Source: Terriglobales bacterium (GTDB lineage: Bacteria; Acidobacteriota; Terriglobia; Terriglobales; Gp1-AA117). From it: DNA of 9,149 nt. The stretch spans positions 1-9,149 of the forward strand of contig JASLFF010000509.1 in NCBI GenBank assembly GCA_030150795.1. The letters run 5' to 3'. The position numbers and the translations under genes are program-made. Every line of letters starts with the position of its first letter. Within the stretch, counting starts at the first letter, position 1. Shown here piece after piece: positions 1 to 7,167 of the stretch. The notes under the pieces were generated by a model. It did not search any database and had not been told where the DNA came from. It worked only from the letters and a program-made list of their open reading frames with translations.

Positions 1-870
1 GCGCCGAATGTGGTCAGGCTTGTGGAAACCAATTCCACTTACGCGTATGCACTGCGAAGGACGATGTTTGACGCATTTCTCTCCATCAATGATCGCTCTC
101 AGGCGCCGGTGGACGAAACCGCAAAGATCTTACAGAAGCAATTTAAGTTTTACTGTTTTTGGCCGCATCTTGCCTGGGTTGCGCGGGATTTTTCCGACAT
201 ACTGGGAGCCGAAGTCAACCATTGGTGGCTGCGCGACGGTTTGGTAACGGAAAGCGAAGTGATCAAGAGATTGGCGGCGCAGACCTGCGCTTTGCTGCTG
301 CCACCATCCAGCCGCGGGCCATTGGAAACAGCAGTGATTGAGTTCGCCTCGCGAGGAATCTGCAGGCTTTTCCCTGAGGTCGTGGCTGTCTCCCAGCGAG
401 GCGAGGCAAATAGTTTCGGCTCTGCGCGTTTGCCCCAGAATTGCAGACGGTGGGCAGTTTCAAAGGAAGCCCTGGCAGACCCAGTTGAACTGATGCGAGC
501 AACAGTGGATTCATGCTCGTCGGGGTGCAATTATGTTTTCCTGTGCCAAGCGGATGTGTTTGTGCCACAGTGGGAGCTGAGAGCCAGCTTGCTTAAGAGC
601 CTTCAACACGACATCGTAGGGCCCGGAGAAGAGCCGGTTCAGTTGACAATGGAAGAGACACAGAAGGCATTGAAGAGCAGCGGAGAAAAAGTGGACACGC
701 GCCATCATCCTCGTTATCCATCTTGCGGCCCGCTGTCTGGATTTGTGATCGTGTCGCGAAGAGCTTTGCAAGATCCAATAATCAGGAGTAAGTGTGATGG
801 GAACAGGCTACTTGGATTGCGAACATTTCGGTCTCCTGCGCGTGTTTTAAGGCTGTCTACAGGAGGGTAG
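1..870 (+). CDS. Probable glycosyltransferase (GT-A-like segment), start missing, likely frameshifted end
   Basis: The frame is open from the first base, so the true start lies outside the window; the first in-window ATG is at 64. The clearest family signal is in the middle: a hydrophobic strand leading into an acidic motif, YVFLCQADVFVPQWE (about 530-574), as in the DxD region of GT-A nucleotide-sugar transferases. It is followed by CGPLSGFVIVSRRAL (724-768), typical of the acceptor side of that fold. The first 150 residues match nothing I recognise. The last 27 residues (from about 787) are arginine-rich and unlike the rest, while frame 2 over 782-850 reads as a more natural continuation (see findings). 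The stop lies inside the next gene's ribosome binding site, so the two genes are in one operon. That a gene is here is fairly certain; the glycosyltransferase call is moderate. Confidence 0.55.
   Translation, partial: APNVVRLVETNSTYAYALRRTMFDAFLSINDRSQAPVDETAKILQKQFKFYCFWPHLAWVARDFSDILGAEVNHWWLRDGLVTESEVIKRLAAQTCALLLPPSSRGPLETAVIEFASRGICRLFPEVVAVSQRGEANSFGSARLPQNCRRWAVSKEALADPVELMRATVDSCSSGCNYVFLCQADVFVPQWELRASLLKSLQHDIVGPGEEPVQLTMEETQKALKSSGEKVDTRHHPRYPSCGPLSGFVIVSRRALQDPIIRSKCDGNRLLGLRTFRSPARVLRLSTGG
861..866 (+). promoter_or_regulatory. Shine-Dalgarno for the CgeB-like gene
   Basis: A perfect AGGAGG lies 7 bases upstream of the ATG at 874. It fixes that start over the internal ATG at 961. 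It overlaps the end of the upstream reading frame, so translation of the two genes is probably linked. Confidence 0.8.
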
Positions 871-873
871 AGC

Positions 874-1908
874 ATGCGAATCTCGCCATGGAAAGGGAAC
901 GGCGGCGATGCAAGGTCTCGCGTCCTGTATGTAGATGATCAGAAACGGTTCTTCAGGAGGATGGACCGAAATTACCGCTACAAATATGAGCACGTACGAA
1001 ACTCGCTGGAATCCGATTCTTTCACGACGGTCGACATCGGTAGTATCCCTTCCCGACTCGATCCAAGCCTGTATGCCATTCTGCTGGTTGGAGTATTCGC
1101 CGCGTTTCCGCTTCGCACCGATCCTCCGGAATGGGTTGTTCCGCCTGCGTGGTTTCACAGAATCAATACCTGCTGCGTAATGGTGGAAGACCTGTGGGCT
1201 CCCAGGCCGGGCCACGATCTTGCGGAGTTTCTGGACAATAAATATCAATATTTGATTTCTACCTATGATTGCGATGATCTAACGCATCTGTGTCAACGTT
1301 TGTCCTCACTTCGTAAGGCATACGTAATCCCGCATCACATTGATACCGAGCTATACAAAGACAGAGAGTTGCCGAAGATATACGACGTGCTTTTCTATGG
1401 AAATACGAACCCGGAAAGGTATCCATTTCGCAACCGCCTGCAACGCCTGCTGGCAAGTTCGGGCCTTAAGGTCCGAATCATAGACCATCCGGGCGCTCAT
1501 GTATTCGATGAGGAGCGTTGCGCGGAAGGGCTGGCCCGAATTATTAACCAATCAGAAATTTCGATTGCTACTCCGACGGCTGGCGACTACCTAGTGGCCA
1601 AATACTTTGAAATCAGCGCCGCCGGATCAGTGATAGCGGGAAAGATGCCCACTCAGGGCCGGCACATCTGGAAAGAACATTATGTGCAGCTTGAGGAAGA
1701 CATGAGCGATGTGGAGATTCTGGGCCGTCTCACTGCTGCTCTAAAGGACAGAGATTCATTGCAACGCAACAGGCAAGTCATGGGCCAGGTTATACGGCAA
1801 GAGTATTCACTGGATCGTTATGTCGAACGGCTGACAGCGGTCCTGAACGAGATCGATGCGAGCCATGCGGGCAGTAATGGAAACAGGTCCTTCATCATCG
1901 AGGAATAA
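874..1908 (+). CDS. CgeB-like glycosyltransferase (GT-B fold)
   Basis: A 344-residue protein resembling the CgeB / glycosyl transferases group 1 family, which transfers sugar from a nucleotide-sugar donor; the acceptor cannot be told. Residues 16-105 form the N-terminal Rossmann-like half (RVLYVDDQ, then YAILLVGVF). The linker reads KYQYLISTYDCDD followed by YVIPHHID (150-157). The C-terminal donor half begins with YDVLFYGNTNPERYPFRNRL (170-189), a hallmark of CgeB-like proteins. It ends with INQSEISIATP (224-234), YFEISAAGSVIAG (244-256) and a helical tail ending near residue 325. The length is normal for a single-copy CgeB-like enzyme. There is no signal peptide or membrane segment, so it is probably cytoplasmic. 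The gene sits 3 bases after the preceding gene and 4 bases before the best start of the next. Family call is good; substrate unknown. Confidence 0.8.
   Translation: MRISPWKGNGGDARSRVLYVDDQKRFFRRMDRNYRYKYEHVRNSLESDSFTTVDIGSIPSRLDPSLYAILLVGVFAAFPLRTDPPEWVVPPAWFHRINTCCVMVEDLWAPRPGHDLAEFLDNKYQYLISTYDCDDLTHLCQRLSSLRKAYVIPHHIDTELYKDRELPKIYDVLFYGNTNPERYPFRNRLQRLLASSGLKVRIIDHPGAHVFDEERCAEGLARIINQSEISIATPTAGDYLVAKYFEISAAGSVIAGKMPTQGRHIWKEHYVQLEEDMSDVEILGRLTAALKDRDSLQRNRQVMGQVIRQEYSLDRYVERLTAVLNEIDASHAGSNGNRSFIIEE
1900..1904 (+). promoter_or_regulatory. Shine-Dalgarno supporting a GTG start at 1913
   Basis: GAGGA lies 8 bases upstream of the GTG at 1913, straddling the end of the preceding gene (stop at 1906-1908). 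The in-frame ATGs at 1856, 1865 and 1877 have no comparable site. This favours the GTG start. Confidence 0.65.
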
Positions 1909-1912
1909 ACCT

Positions 1913-2926
1913 GTGGATTGCAGACCTCCTCTTAAGATCAATGTGTGTGTGAAAGGCAGCGATGACTGGCTCTTTGGAGACCTCCGCAGAGGTTTTCAGC
2001 GCACGCACGTTGATGGCGTTGAAGTAATGCCGACCGAGATCCCTGTGCAGAATGCCGATGGATGGATCTTCATTCGCACTGGCGAAGCTGCCAACTCTCC
2101 CGATTTGTCGCGGACCGTGGTTTGCGTTCATGATTTATATGATCACGGCGGCATGTACGCGCCTGGACAGCCGCGACGGCAGGCATTGCAGGCCCGGGGA
2201 GTGGTTCTCTGCCATCCACGGCAGCGGCAGATTCTTCAAGATGCCGGAATAGATTTAAGCAGGTCTTTAGTGCTAGAGCGTCCTCTGGGCGCGCTGCGTG
2301 AATTCACTGTGCGCAAGAGCTATGATGGCTTTCAATTTCGCGTCGGGTGGGTTGGCCGCGAACACGCGCGCAAGCGTACAACCTGGTTCGCTGAGGCGAT
2401 GCAATATTTCGCCGCTGATAAAAGCTATGTGGTTGCCGTCTTGATTGGCAAGGAGCTTGCGCCATTATTCCGGCGTCTGCGCGGCGACGGCATAGCTTGT
2501 AAATATTTCGATCGCGCCCATGTTTCAACCCGCGACTATCCTGCGCTATATCAGCAATTAGATTGTGTGGTAATCACCAGCTCTACTGAAGCCGGACCAC
2601 TTCCGCTGTTTGAGGCCCTGGCCACAGGAGTGCCGGTAGTTTCGACTAGAGTTGGCTGGGCCTCGCACCTGGCCAGTAAAGCGCCGGATTTTATACTTTT
2701 GGCCGATAGTCCTAAAGACATTGCTGCCCATCTTGAAATGATCCGGTGCAGGCGCGAAGAGATGTTCGCGGCCCGATTTCGAATTGCCGCCCTGGTTAAG
2801 GATTTTTATCTGGACGACTGGTTTCAGCAGGTGCTCCAGCTTGCCGTGGTCGTGGCCCGAAATGGAAGGAAAATAGTTGCAGAGTCCGAAGCCTTCCCGT
2901 ATAAAAGCCGATTAGAAATGCTGTAG
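1913..2926 (+). CDS. Glycosyltransferase, GT4-like (GT-B fold)
   Basis: A 337-residue glycosyltransferase of the group 1 (GT4-like) type, retaining by family. The GTG at 1913 is chosen because it has a ribosome binding site and sits just past the upstream stop. An ATG at 1856 would add 19 unconserved-looking residues and overlap the neighbour by 53 bases. In GTG numbering, the N-terminal half (8-120) is short and divergent. The donor half begins with FRVGWVGREHARKRT (142-156). The diagnostic C-terminal block is ITSSTEAGPLPLFEALATG then VPVVSTRVGW (about 221-249), whose E-x-G-P and E-A-x-A-x-G-x-P-V-V signature contacts the nucleotide sugar in GT4 enzymes; here the glutamate is E226. No export signal. 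It follows the CgeB-like gene by 4 bases, so both probably build the same glycan. The acceptor is unknown. Confidence 0.85.
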   Translation: MDCRPPLKINVCVKGSDDWLFGDLRRGFQRTHVDGVEVMPTEIPVQNADGWIFIRTGEAANSPDLSRTVVCVHDLYDHGGMYAPGQPRRQALQARGVVLCHPRQRQILQDAGIDLSRSLVLERPLGALREFTVRKSYDGFQFRVGWVGREHARKRTTWFAEAMQYFAADKSYVVAVLIGKELAPLFRRLRGDGIACKYFDRAHVSTRDYPALYQQLDCVVITSSTEAGPLPLFEALATGVPVVSTRVGWASHLASKAPDFILLADSPKDIAAHLEMIRCRREEMFAARFRIAALVKDFYLDDWFQQVLQLAVVVARNGRKIVAESEAFPYKSRLEML

Positions 2927-2927
2927 C

Positions 2928-2934
2928 AAGGAGG
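2928..2934 (+). promoter_or_regulatory. Strong Shine-Dalgarno for the lysine-rich small gene
   Basis: AAGGAGG, 7 bases upstream of the ATG at 2942. It is the strongest ribosome binding site in the window and good evidence that the small frame behind it is a real, well-translated gene. Confidence 0.8.
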
Positions 2935-2941
2935 ATTCAAA

Positions 2942-3247
2942 ATGGGCAGAGTCAAGATTTCTGTTGCCGGTCGACAGTCAACAGGCGCTGTCATACTTCA
3001 CCTGCATCGCGCCGTTGCTCATGATCTCCTCCTGGCTTTGACGCAGGCCCTTGAGCCCCATCCTGCCAACACTGGGAAGTTAAAGAAAAACTTGCAAAAG
3101 GGCCGATCCCTGAAGGGAGTGCGTCTGAAAGCAAAAGCTGTAAAGGGACAGAGCGCAACGGGGAAGAGATCAACGAAAAAGAGTCCGAAAGGAAAGGCTG
3201 GCAAAGGAAAGGGCCCAAAAGGGAAGAACGCAAAAAGCTCACGGTAG
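2942..3247 (+). CDS. Small protein with lysine-rich histone H1-like tail, function unknown
   Basis: A 101-residue protein in two parts. Residues 1-45 could fold as a strand (RVKISVAG) followed by a hydrophobic helix (about 16-38, rich in L, A and H). Residues 46-101 are a disordered basic tail with 18 Lys, 4 Arg and no acidic residue, including KGKAGKGKGPKGK. There is no cysteine, signal peptide or membrane segment. Tails like this occur in bacterial histone H1-like and other DNA- or RNA-binding proteins, and could equally bind an anionic polysaccharide; the sequence does not say which. It starts 15 bases after the GT4-like gene with a near-perfect ribosome binding site and ends 16 bases from the stop of the convergent 663-residue gene. 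The reverse strand is also open here, but without a comparable start. I do not recognise the family. Confidence 0.7.
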   Translation: MGRVKISVAGRQSTGAVILHLHRAVAHDLLLALTQALEPHPANTGKLKKNLQKGRSLKGVRLKAKAVKGQSATGKRSTKKSPKGKAGKGKGPKGKNAKSSR

Positions 3248-3263
3248 TCGCGCGGGCTGTGGG

Positions 3264-5255
3264 TCAATGGGGAAGTTGATAAAGAGATGCGTGCTCACGA
3301 AAGAACCTGGCGTGCTTCCTCACAGTTTCCTGATACTCTCGGGATTGTTTCCATGTGTATCCCTTGTCCACCAGCGCTGACAATGCCTGCGCTACCCAAT
3401 CCTCGGTGAGACCGGCATTGAGTGACATTCTTACGACTTCTTCAAAATCGCGCATTTGCGCAAAGTAAGCGGACGTCAATAACCCTTTGGCCGCAGACGC
3501 GCGCGCTTTACCAAAGGAACTCAGCATCGCGCCTCGAAGCTGCTGCATACCTTTACTCGCTAAAGGTTTTGGAATGCGATAAATGTCTTGAAGGCAAGTA
3601 ACCGCGCCAATATTGGTCCGATGGCGCAGCGCGTGACCGAAAATATGGGTTTCATCGTGAATGGTTGCAGCTATCACGCCTTCGGCATGATATTGAAGCT
3701 GCTGGGGCTTCGGGGATTCCAGACAATCGTGGTCCATGAAGATGATGTTTACCTTCCATGTGCCGTTTTGCCATACGGCTTTCAACCCAACATTCCGGGG
3801 CACAAAGGATTCACCAGTTGAGTGGGAGCCGAGGGCCAGCATTGTTCCCCAGACAAGGCCGATCTGCTCCATGCAAAACATGTAGTTGGCGTCCGCTGCC
3901 GCTCGATTTTCAGCGATACTGAAAGCAGTCTCCAAGTACTGTTTATGAGAGCGATAATGCGCGTTCGGCTGAACGTAGGTTCCGAGCACCTCCTCCAGAA
4001 GATCATCGGCAAATTGGCGAGCTTCGGTGGGCGTCCACTTGACCCTCAGTCCATCGCCGAAGTAGCGTCTGGCGCCATGCGGTGAAAGATAGTCGCTGAG
4101 CCGGTCTAAACGAAATGAACTGGTGCCAACCAGAACAGATTGGCGGGGCTGAGAGTGCCGCAGAAAAGCCACCGTCTGCGCTAAAGGGCCTTCAGGTTGG
4201 GGGCTGCCGAAGGAATCGAGACAGCGCTTTAAGGCCAAGCGCATCTCCTTGAAACCCGGGCCGAAGGTCTCCGCGTTGGTAAACCAGGTGAGCAGATCGG
4301 CAGTGCCAGTGTTGCAGGGAATTCGGCGAATGTTAGTGATGAATGACGTCCTGCCTAAAGGCGGTTCATGCTGGTGAATGTCACGAAACAGGGAGCAGAA
4401 CCTGCTTTCATTTTCGAACTCCGATTTCAGCATCCATCCCGTCCCGGCGCCGTGCAAACGGTGAGAGATTGGAACCGCATAGCCATTTCTTTCAAAGAGC
4501 ACTTGCAGAGGCCGCTCGCGTTTACCGGCCCTTTTTAATTCAATTTCCAAATCGCTCCCTGGTAGCTTGAGGACCAACACAGCGGTACCTAAAGGGTATT
4601 CCACCAGGGAATTGATCCGGGAGCTGGTTGAATCGTCAACCCAAAAGATCTGGTTCCTGCTCTGCAGTTCGCGCAGGATTTCACGTTCGCAGGTAGAGAG
4701 ATGCCACCTGCCTGCAAATTTTTTTGTAACAGGAACGAACGGCGATGAAAGCACGCCTTCCGAAACTTTCACCTGCAAGAGGATCCTCTCAAAGATTTCT
4801 TTCGGGCTGAACACACAGGGGGCCAGGACCAGCTTGCATTCCTGAGTTGAACGATGAAGGAGATCCGCGAGTTCTGCATCAAGGTCTCTTCTGCGCCCTT
4901 CAATGCGCCTGCGGCGATTCATTTTTCGCAGCAATTGAGGAACGAATTCTGCCAGCGGCATTTTGGCTGGGCATCCAACAAGTTCGGCTGCAACCAGGTT
5001 ATCCCCGGCTTTCTTAAGGCCGAGACTGACCAGCACCCTGTCAAACTTCGGCAAATTGCGCGGGCTGAGCGCCAAAAGCTGGCGCTCGGCGAACACCAGA
5101 GCCAAGCGACGGACTGACCAGCTCTCACCCGTTTCGCCACGCGCAGTCCGCAAAAGCAATTGAAAAAACCGGTGGTTATAGCGGGAGTGGACCAGGAACT
5201 TCCCTGCGAGGCGCAAGAGGGTACCGGGACTTTCAAAATCGCGCTGCATAGCCAT
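3264..5255 (-). CDS. Large protein of unassigned family, possible kinase-like C-terminal half
   Basis: A 663-residue protein that I cannot place in a named family. Residues 1-215 are helical and charged, with a basic stretch at 111-125. The middle has TAVLVLKLPGSDLEIELKRAG (224-244) and a conserved-looking segment, RQSVLVGTSSFRLDRLSDYL (371-390). Then come ENRAAADANYMF (449-460), HSTGESFVPRNVGLK (478-492) and KVNIIFMDHDCL (501-512). The order Lys (K230 or K241), H-x(9)-N (N488) and MDHD (508-510) recalls the beta-3 lysine, catalytic-loop Asn and DFG Asp of kinase or APH-like folds, and the kinase-like LanM dehydratase. The usual catalytic-loop Asp is absent or replaced, so this is only a hint. 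No membrane segment is evident. It starts 23 bases after the capsule-type gene and is last in its operon. Its ribosome binding site is weak (GGAT), so the ATG at 5249 is an alternative start. The gene is real; function unknown. Confidence 0.75.
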   Translation of the reverse strand: MAMQRDFESPGTLLRLAGKFLVHSRYNHRFFQLLLRTARGETGESWSVRRLALVFAERQLLALSPRNLPKFDRVLVSLGLKKAGDNLVAAELVGCPAKMPLAEFVPQLLRKMNRRRRIEGRRRDLDAELADLLHRSTQECKLVLAPCVFSPKEIFERILLQVKVSEGVLSSPFVPVTKKFAGRWHLSTCEREILRELQSRNQIFWVDDSTSSRINSLVEYPLGTAVLVLKLPGSDLEIELKRAGKRERPLQVLFERNGYAVPISHRLHGAGTGWMLKSEFENESRFCSLFRDIHQHEPPLGRTSFITNIRRIPCNTGTADLLTWFTNAETFGPGFKEMRLALKRCLDSFGSPQPEGPLAQTVAFLRHSQPRQSVLVGTSSFRLDRLSDYLSPHGARRYFGDGLRVKWTPTEARQFADDLLEEVLGTYVQPNAHYRSHKQYLETAFSIAENRAAADANYMFCMEQIGLVWGTMLALGSHSTGESFVPRNVGLKAVWQNGTWKVNIIFMDHDCLESPKPQQLQYHAEGVIAATIHDETHIFGHALRHRTNIGAVTCLQDIYRIPKPLASKGMQQLRGAMLSSFGKARASAAKGLLTSAYFAQMRDFEEVVRMSLNAGLTEDWVAQALSALVDKGYTWKQSREYQETVRKHARFFREHASLYQLPH

Positions 5256-5278
5256 CTTTATATCCGCAGGAATGGAGC

Positions 5279-6241
5279 TTACGCTTTGGAATTCCGCACA
5301 TGCTTCTCAAGGTACTCCATCAGTCGTAGCTTCACGCTGATCCTGGTTTCCTCTGAATTCAAGTAAGCATGTTTATGGTAGTAGTAGTGGATAAAACGAA
5401 AGCCTTGCAGTTGTTGTTGCACAGAGAAGGTACTGGCGAAATCCCAGGCAGCATCCAAATCGGAAACTTTGGCGCGAAATGTCATCCACTGATAATCACA
5501 TGCTCCCAGCGTGATTACCGGCTTACCATGGATCAGGCTTTCAAAGCCGACCCCGGAGTTAATCACAATGATGGCGTGTGCGGCAGAAATCAGACTGTGG
5601 ACATTTTCGTTTAGCAGGAAAACGTAGGGGCTGGCAGCATCCGCCTTCCGTGCCTCCTGCTCAACCTCCGCAGGCTGGCCAGGATGCAGTTTGAACACCA
5701 CATTGCGCCGGCGCAGGTCCGCCCATTGCGATAATGCCGAAATATATTCAATGACGGTGATAGGAGAATGGTTCCTGATCACGTCATCTCCAGGCATTTG
5801 AAGCGGCGCAAAGAGATAAGGCTTCAGATCGGGCGGGATAATCCTGACCGCGGGTTGGTCGTGTTTTGAGCGTCCGGTATTAAGAAAATCCGCGCGCATG
5901 GAGCGACAGAAACCCTCCGCATCGCTGGCTGAAACCGAGCTAAGATCCGGCGGCGTACGCCACTGGGAGTGATCCGCGCCCCATCCCTGATTGTCGACAG
6001 TAAACAATCCACGCATATACATTTCTTTATAAAATAGATTTCCGTAGGGCACGTCCCGCCGTGTTTTGTGGGCGTAGATGCGGAAGTCGGCTTCCGCAGG
6101 ACGGGGCGGCAGCCTGGGATCGACGTCCATTTCTATGATCTCGTGTCCCAACTCTCCGAGACATTTCTTCATGAGGGCCTCGAAACAACGCCATCGCTCG
6201 ACCGGTGGACAGGGGTGGAGTCTCCCTAAAAGGACCTTCAT
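5279..6241 (-). CDS. Capsule polysaccharide biosynthesis (KpsC/KpsS-like) protein
   Basis: A 320-residue protein of the capsule polysaccharide biosynthesis family, whose studied members KpsC and KpsS are beta-Kdo transferases that build a lipid-linked linker. Visible family features are YLFAPLQMPGDDVI (142-155), matching the usual PLQ-x-x-GD segment; VVFKLHPGQP (181-190), the K-x-HPG motif; and INSGVGFESLIHGKPVITLG (227-246), the nucleotide-binding block. It is a single-domain, lone copy with no Kps transporter nearby, so a Kdo substrate cannot be assumed; another sugar is possible. Translation starts with ATG at 6241, overlapping the upstream stop as ATGA, with GGAG 7 bases before. It is cytoplasmic by sequence. 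Family call is good, exact role open. Confidence 0.78.
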   Translation of the reverse strand: MKVLLGRLHPCPPVERWRCFEALMKKCLGELGHEIIEMDVDPRLPPRPAEADFRIYAHKTRRDVPYGNLFYKEMYMRGLFTVDNQGWGADHSQWRTPPDLSSVSASDAEGFCRSMRADFLNTGRSKHDQPAVRIIPPDLKPYLFAPLQMPGDDVIRNHSPITVIEYISALSQWADLRRRNVVFKLHPGQPAEVEQEARKADAASPYVFLLNENVHSLISAAHAIIVINSGVGFESLIHGKPVITLGACDYQWMTFRAKVSDLDAAWDFASTFSVQQQLQGFRFIHYYYHKHAYLNSEETRISVKLRLMEYLEKHVRNSKA

Positions 6242-7167
6242 GGTCGTACTCCGGGAACTTCAGCCAATGCTGAACGACGAGTAGGCCCGGATCCGATCTC
6301 AGTAGCCCCGGTTTGCGCTTCCCGCCACCGTACCCGGCAAGACGGTGGAAGTGGTATCGGTACGCTGCTGGCGCGTGCATCGATCATCCATTGGGCCAGT
6401 TCTGCCTGGGCTTGAATTGCTTCCTGCAAAGTGAAGGAAGGCAATTCTTCAAGGATGCGATAGTGTCCGAAACGGTCCTCGCCACGAGCGAGAATCAAAG
6501 GATAGTGATCCAGTTGTTGGCGCACTCGAGGCGATACATAGCGGACCGCAAAACCGATGCGTGGCCGGTCAGAAGCATTTGGATTGGATCCATGTACCAC
6601 GGCTACGTGGTGCAGAGACATTTCACCCGACTGTAAAGTCACGTCGGTAGCCTCGCTTTCTTTCACCTGACAGGCAATCTCCAGGGAAACAAAATTCTCT
6701 GGAGTAATTGAGGTGCGGTGATGGGAGACAATACCGCTGCAATGTGAGCCGCGGACCACCCGCATGCACCCATTATCGGGCGAGCTGTCACTGAGGGCCA
6801 GCCATGCAGAGACGTAGTTCAATTCGCTCAGGCCGAAATAAAAACCGTCCTGATGCCAGGAAACCTGAGCGGGGTCATGCGGGCGCTTCCAAAATACTGT
6901 GCTGGAATGGACGAGAATATCAGGACCGAGAACATCTTCTACGGCGTCGAGCACACGCGGGTGAAGAACCAGGTCCTGCACCCAACGATGAAACAGCTGA
7001 AGATGACGCAGCCGCGCAATTTCGGCATGGCCTCCAAGAGCGGCCGTCAGTTCTTCCAGTGATGCGCGTGCCGATTCTACTTCCGCAGCCGACAGCGCCG
7101 GGATGGGAAACACCAAGCCATCCTGTTGATATTCGCGTATTTGCTCGTCCGAAAGATGTTTAGGCAT
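6238..7167 (-). CDS. Phytanoyl-CoA dioxygenase-family Fe(II)/2-oxoglutarate oxygenase
   Basis: A 309-residue non-haem iron oxygenase of the PhyH family, which hydroxylates or otherwise oxidises small molecules using O2 and 2-oxoglutarate. The start chosen is the ATG at 7167 (MPKHLSDEQIREYQQDGLV), the usual PhyH N-terminus. The longer frame from 7221 adds 18 basic residues that only re-read the upstream gene. In this numbering, the iron ligands are H105 and D107 in SWHQDGFYFG, and H192 in VAVVHGSNPN. The 2-oxoglutarate arginine is R201 or R203 in SDRPRIGFAVRY. WLALSDSSPDNGCMRVVRGSH (122-142) is the canonical core. The last 40 residues are Pro/Arg-rich and outside the core. It overlaps the second flavin monooxygenase by 8 bases and the capsule-type gene by 4. 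All metal ligands are present, so it is probably active; substrate unknown. Confidence 0.88.
   Translation of the reverse strand: MPKHLSDEQIREYQQDGLVFPIPALSAAEVESARASLEELTAALGGHAEIARLRHLQLFHRWVQDLVLHPRVLDAVEDVLGPDILVHSSTVFWKRPHDPAQVSWHQDGFYFGLSELNYVSAWLALSDSSPDNGCMRVVRGSHCSGIVSHHRTSITPENFVSLEIACQVKESEATDVTLQSGEMSLHHVAVVHGSNPNASDRPRIGFAVRYVSPRVRQQLDHYPLILARGEDRFGHYRILEELPSFTLQEAIQAQAELAQWMIDARASSVPIPLPPSCRVRWREAQTGATEIGSGPTRRSALAEVPGVRP
6249..6252 (-). promoter_or_regulatory. Shine-Dalgarno for the capsule-type gene
   Basis: GGAG on the minus strand, 7 bases before the ATG at 6241. It lies inside the end of the oxygenase gene and supports coupled translation through the ATGA overlap. Confidence 0.6.

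Noticed and set aside
797..850. Separate 17-codon gene with AGGAG at 784-788
   Set aside because: Its peptide looks like the expected C-terminus of the preceding glycosyltransferase, so a frameshift explains it better than an independent gene.
2942..3247. Small gene as a lanthipeptide precursor for the kinase-like protein
   Set aside because: It has no cysteine and no recognisable leader/core boundary, so lanthionine formation is not supported.
3248..3263. Bidirectional terminator between convergent operons
   Set aside because: The 16-base gap holds no hairpin with a T tract, and no clear hairpin was seen just beyond either stop codon.
2991..3267. Open minus-strand frames opposite the lysine-rich gene
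   Set aside because: They have no ribosome binding site and mirror the purine-rich lysine codons of the plus-strand gene, which has the best ribosome binding site in the window.
3588..4085. Plus-strand open frames inside the 663-residue gene
   Set aside because: No ribosome binding sites or recognisable protein features; they look like antisense shadows of a long, continuous minus-strand gene.
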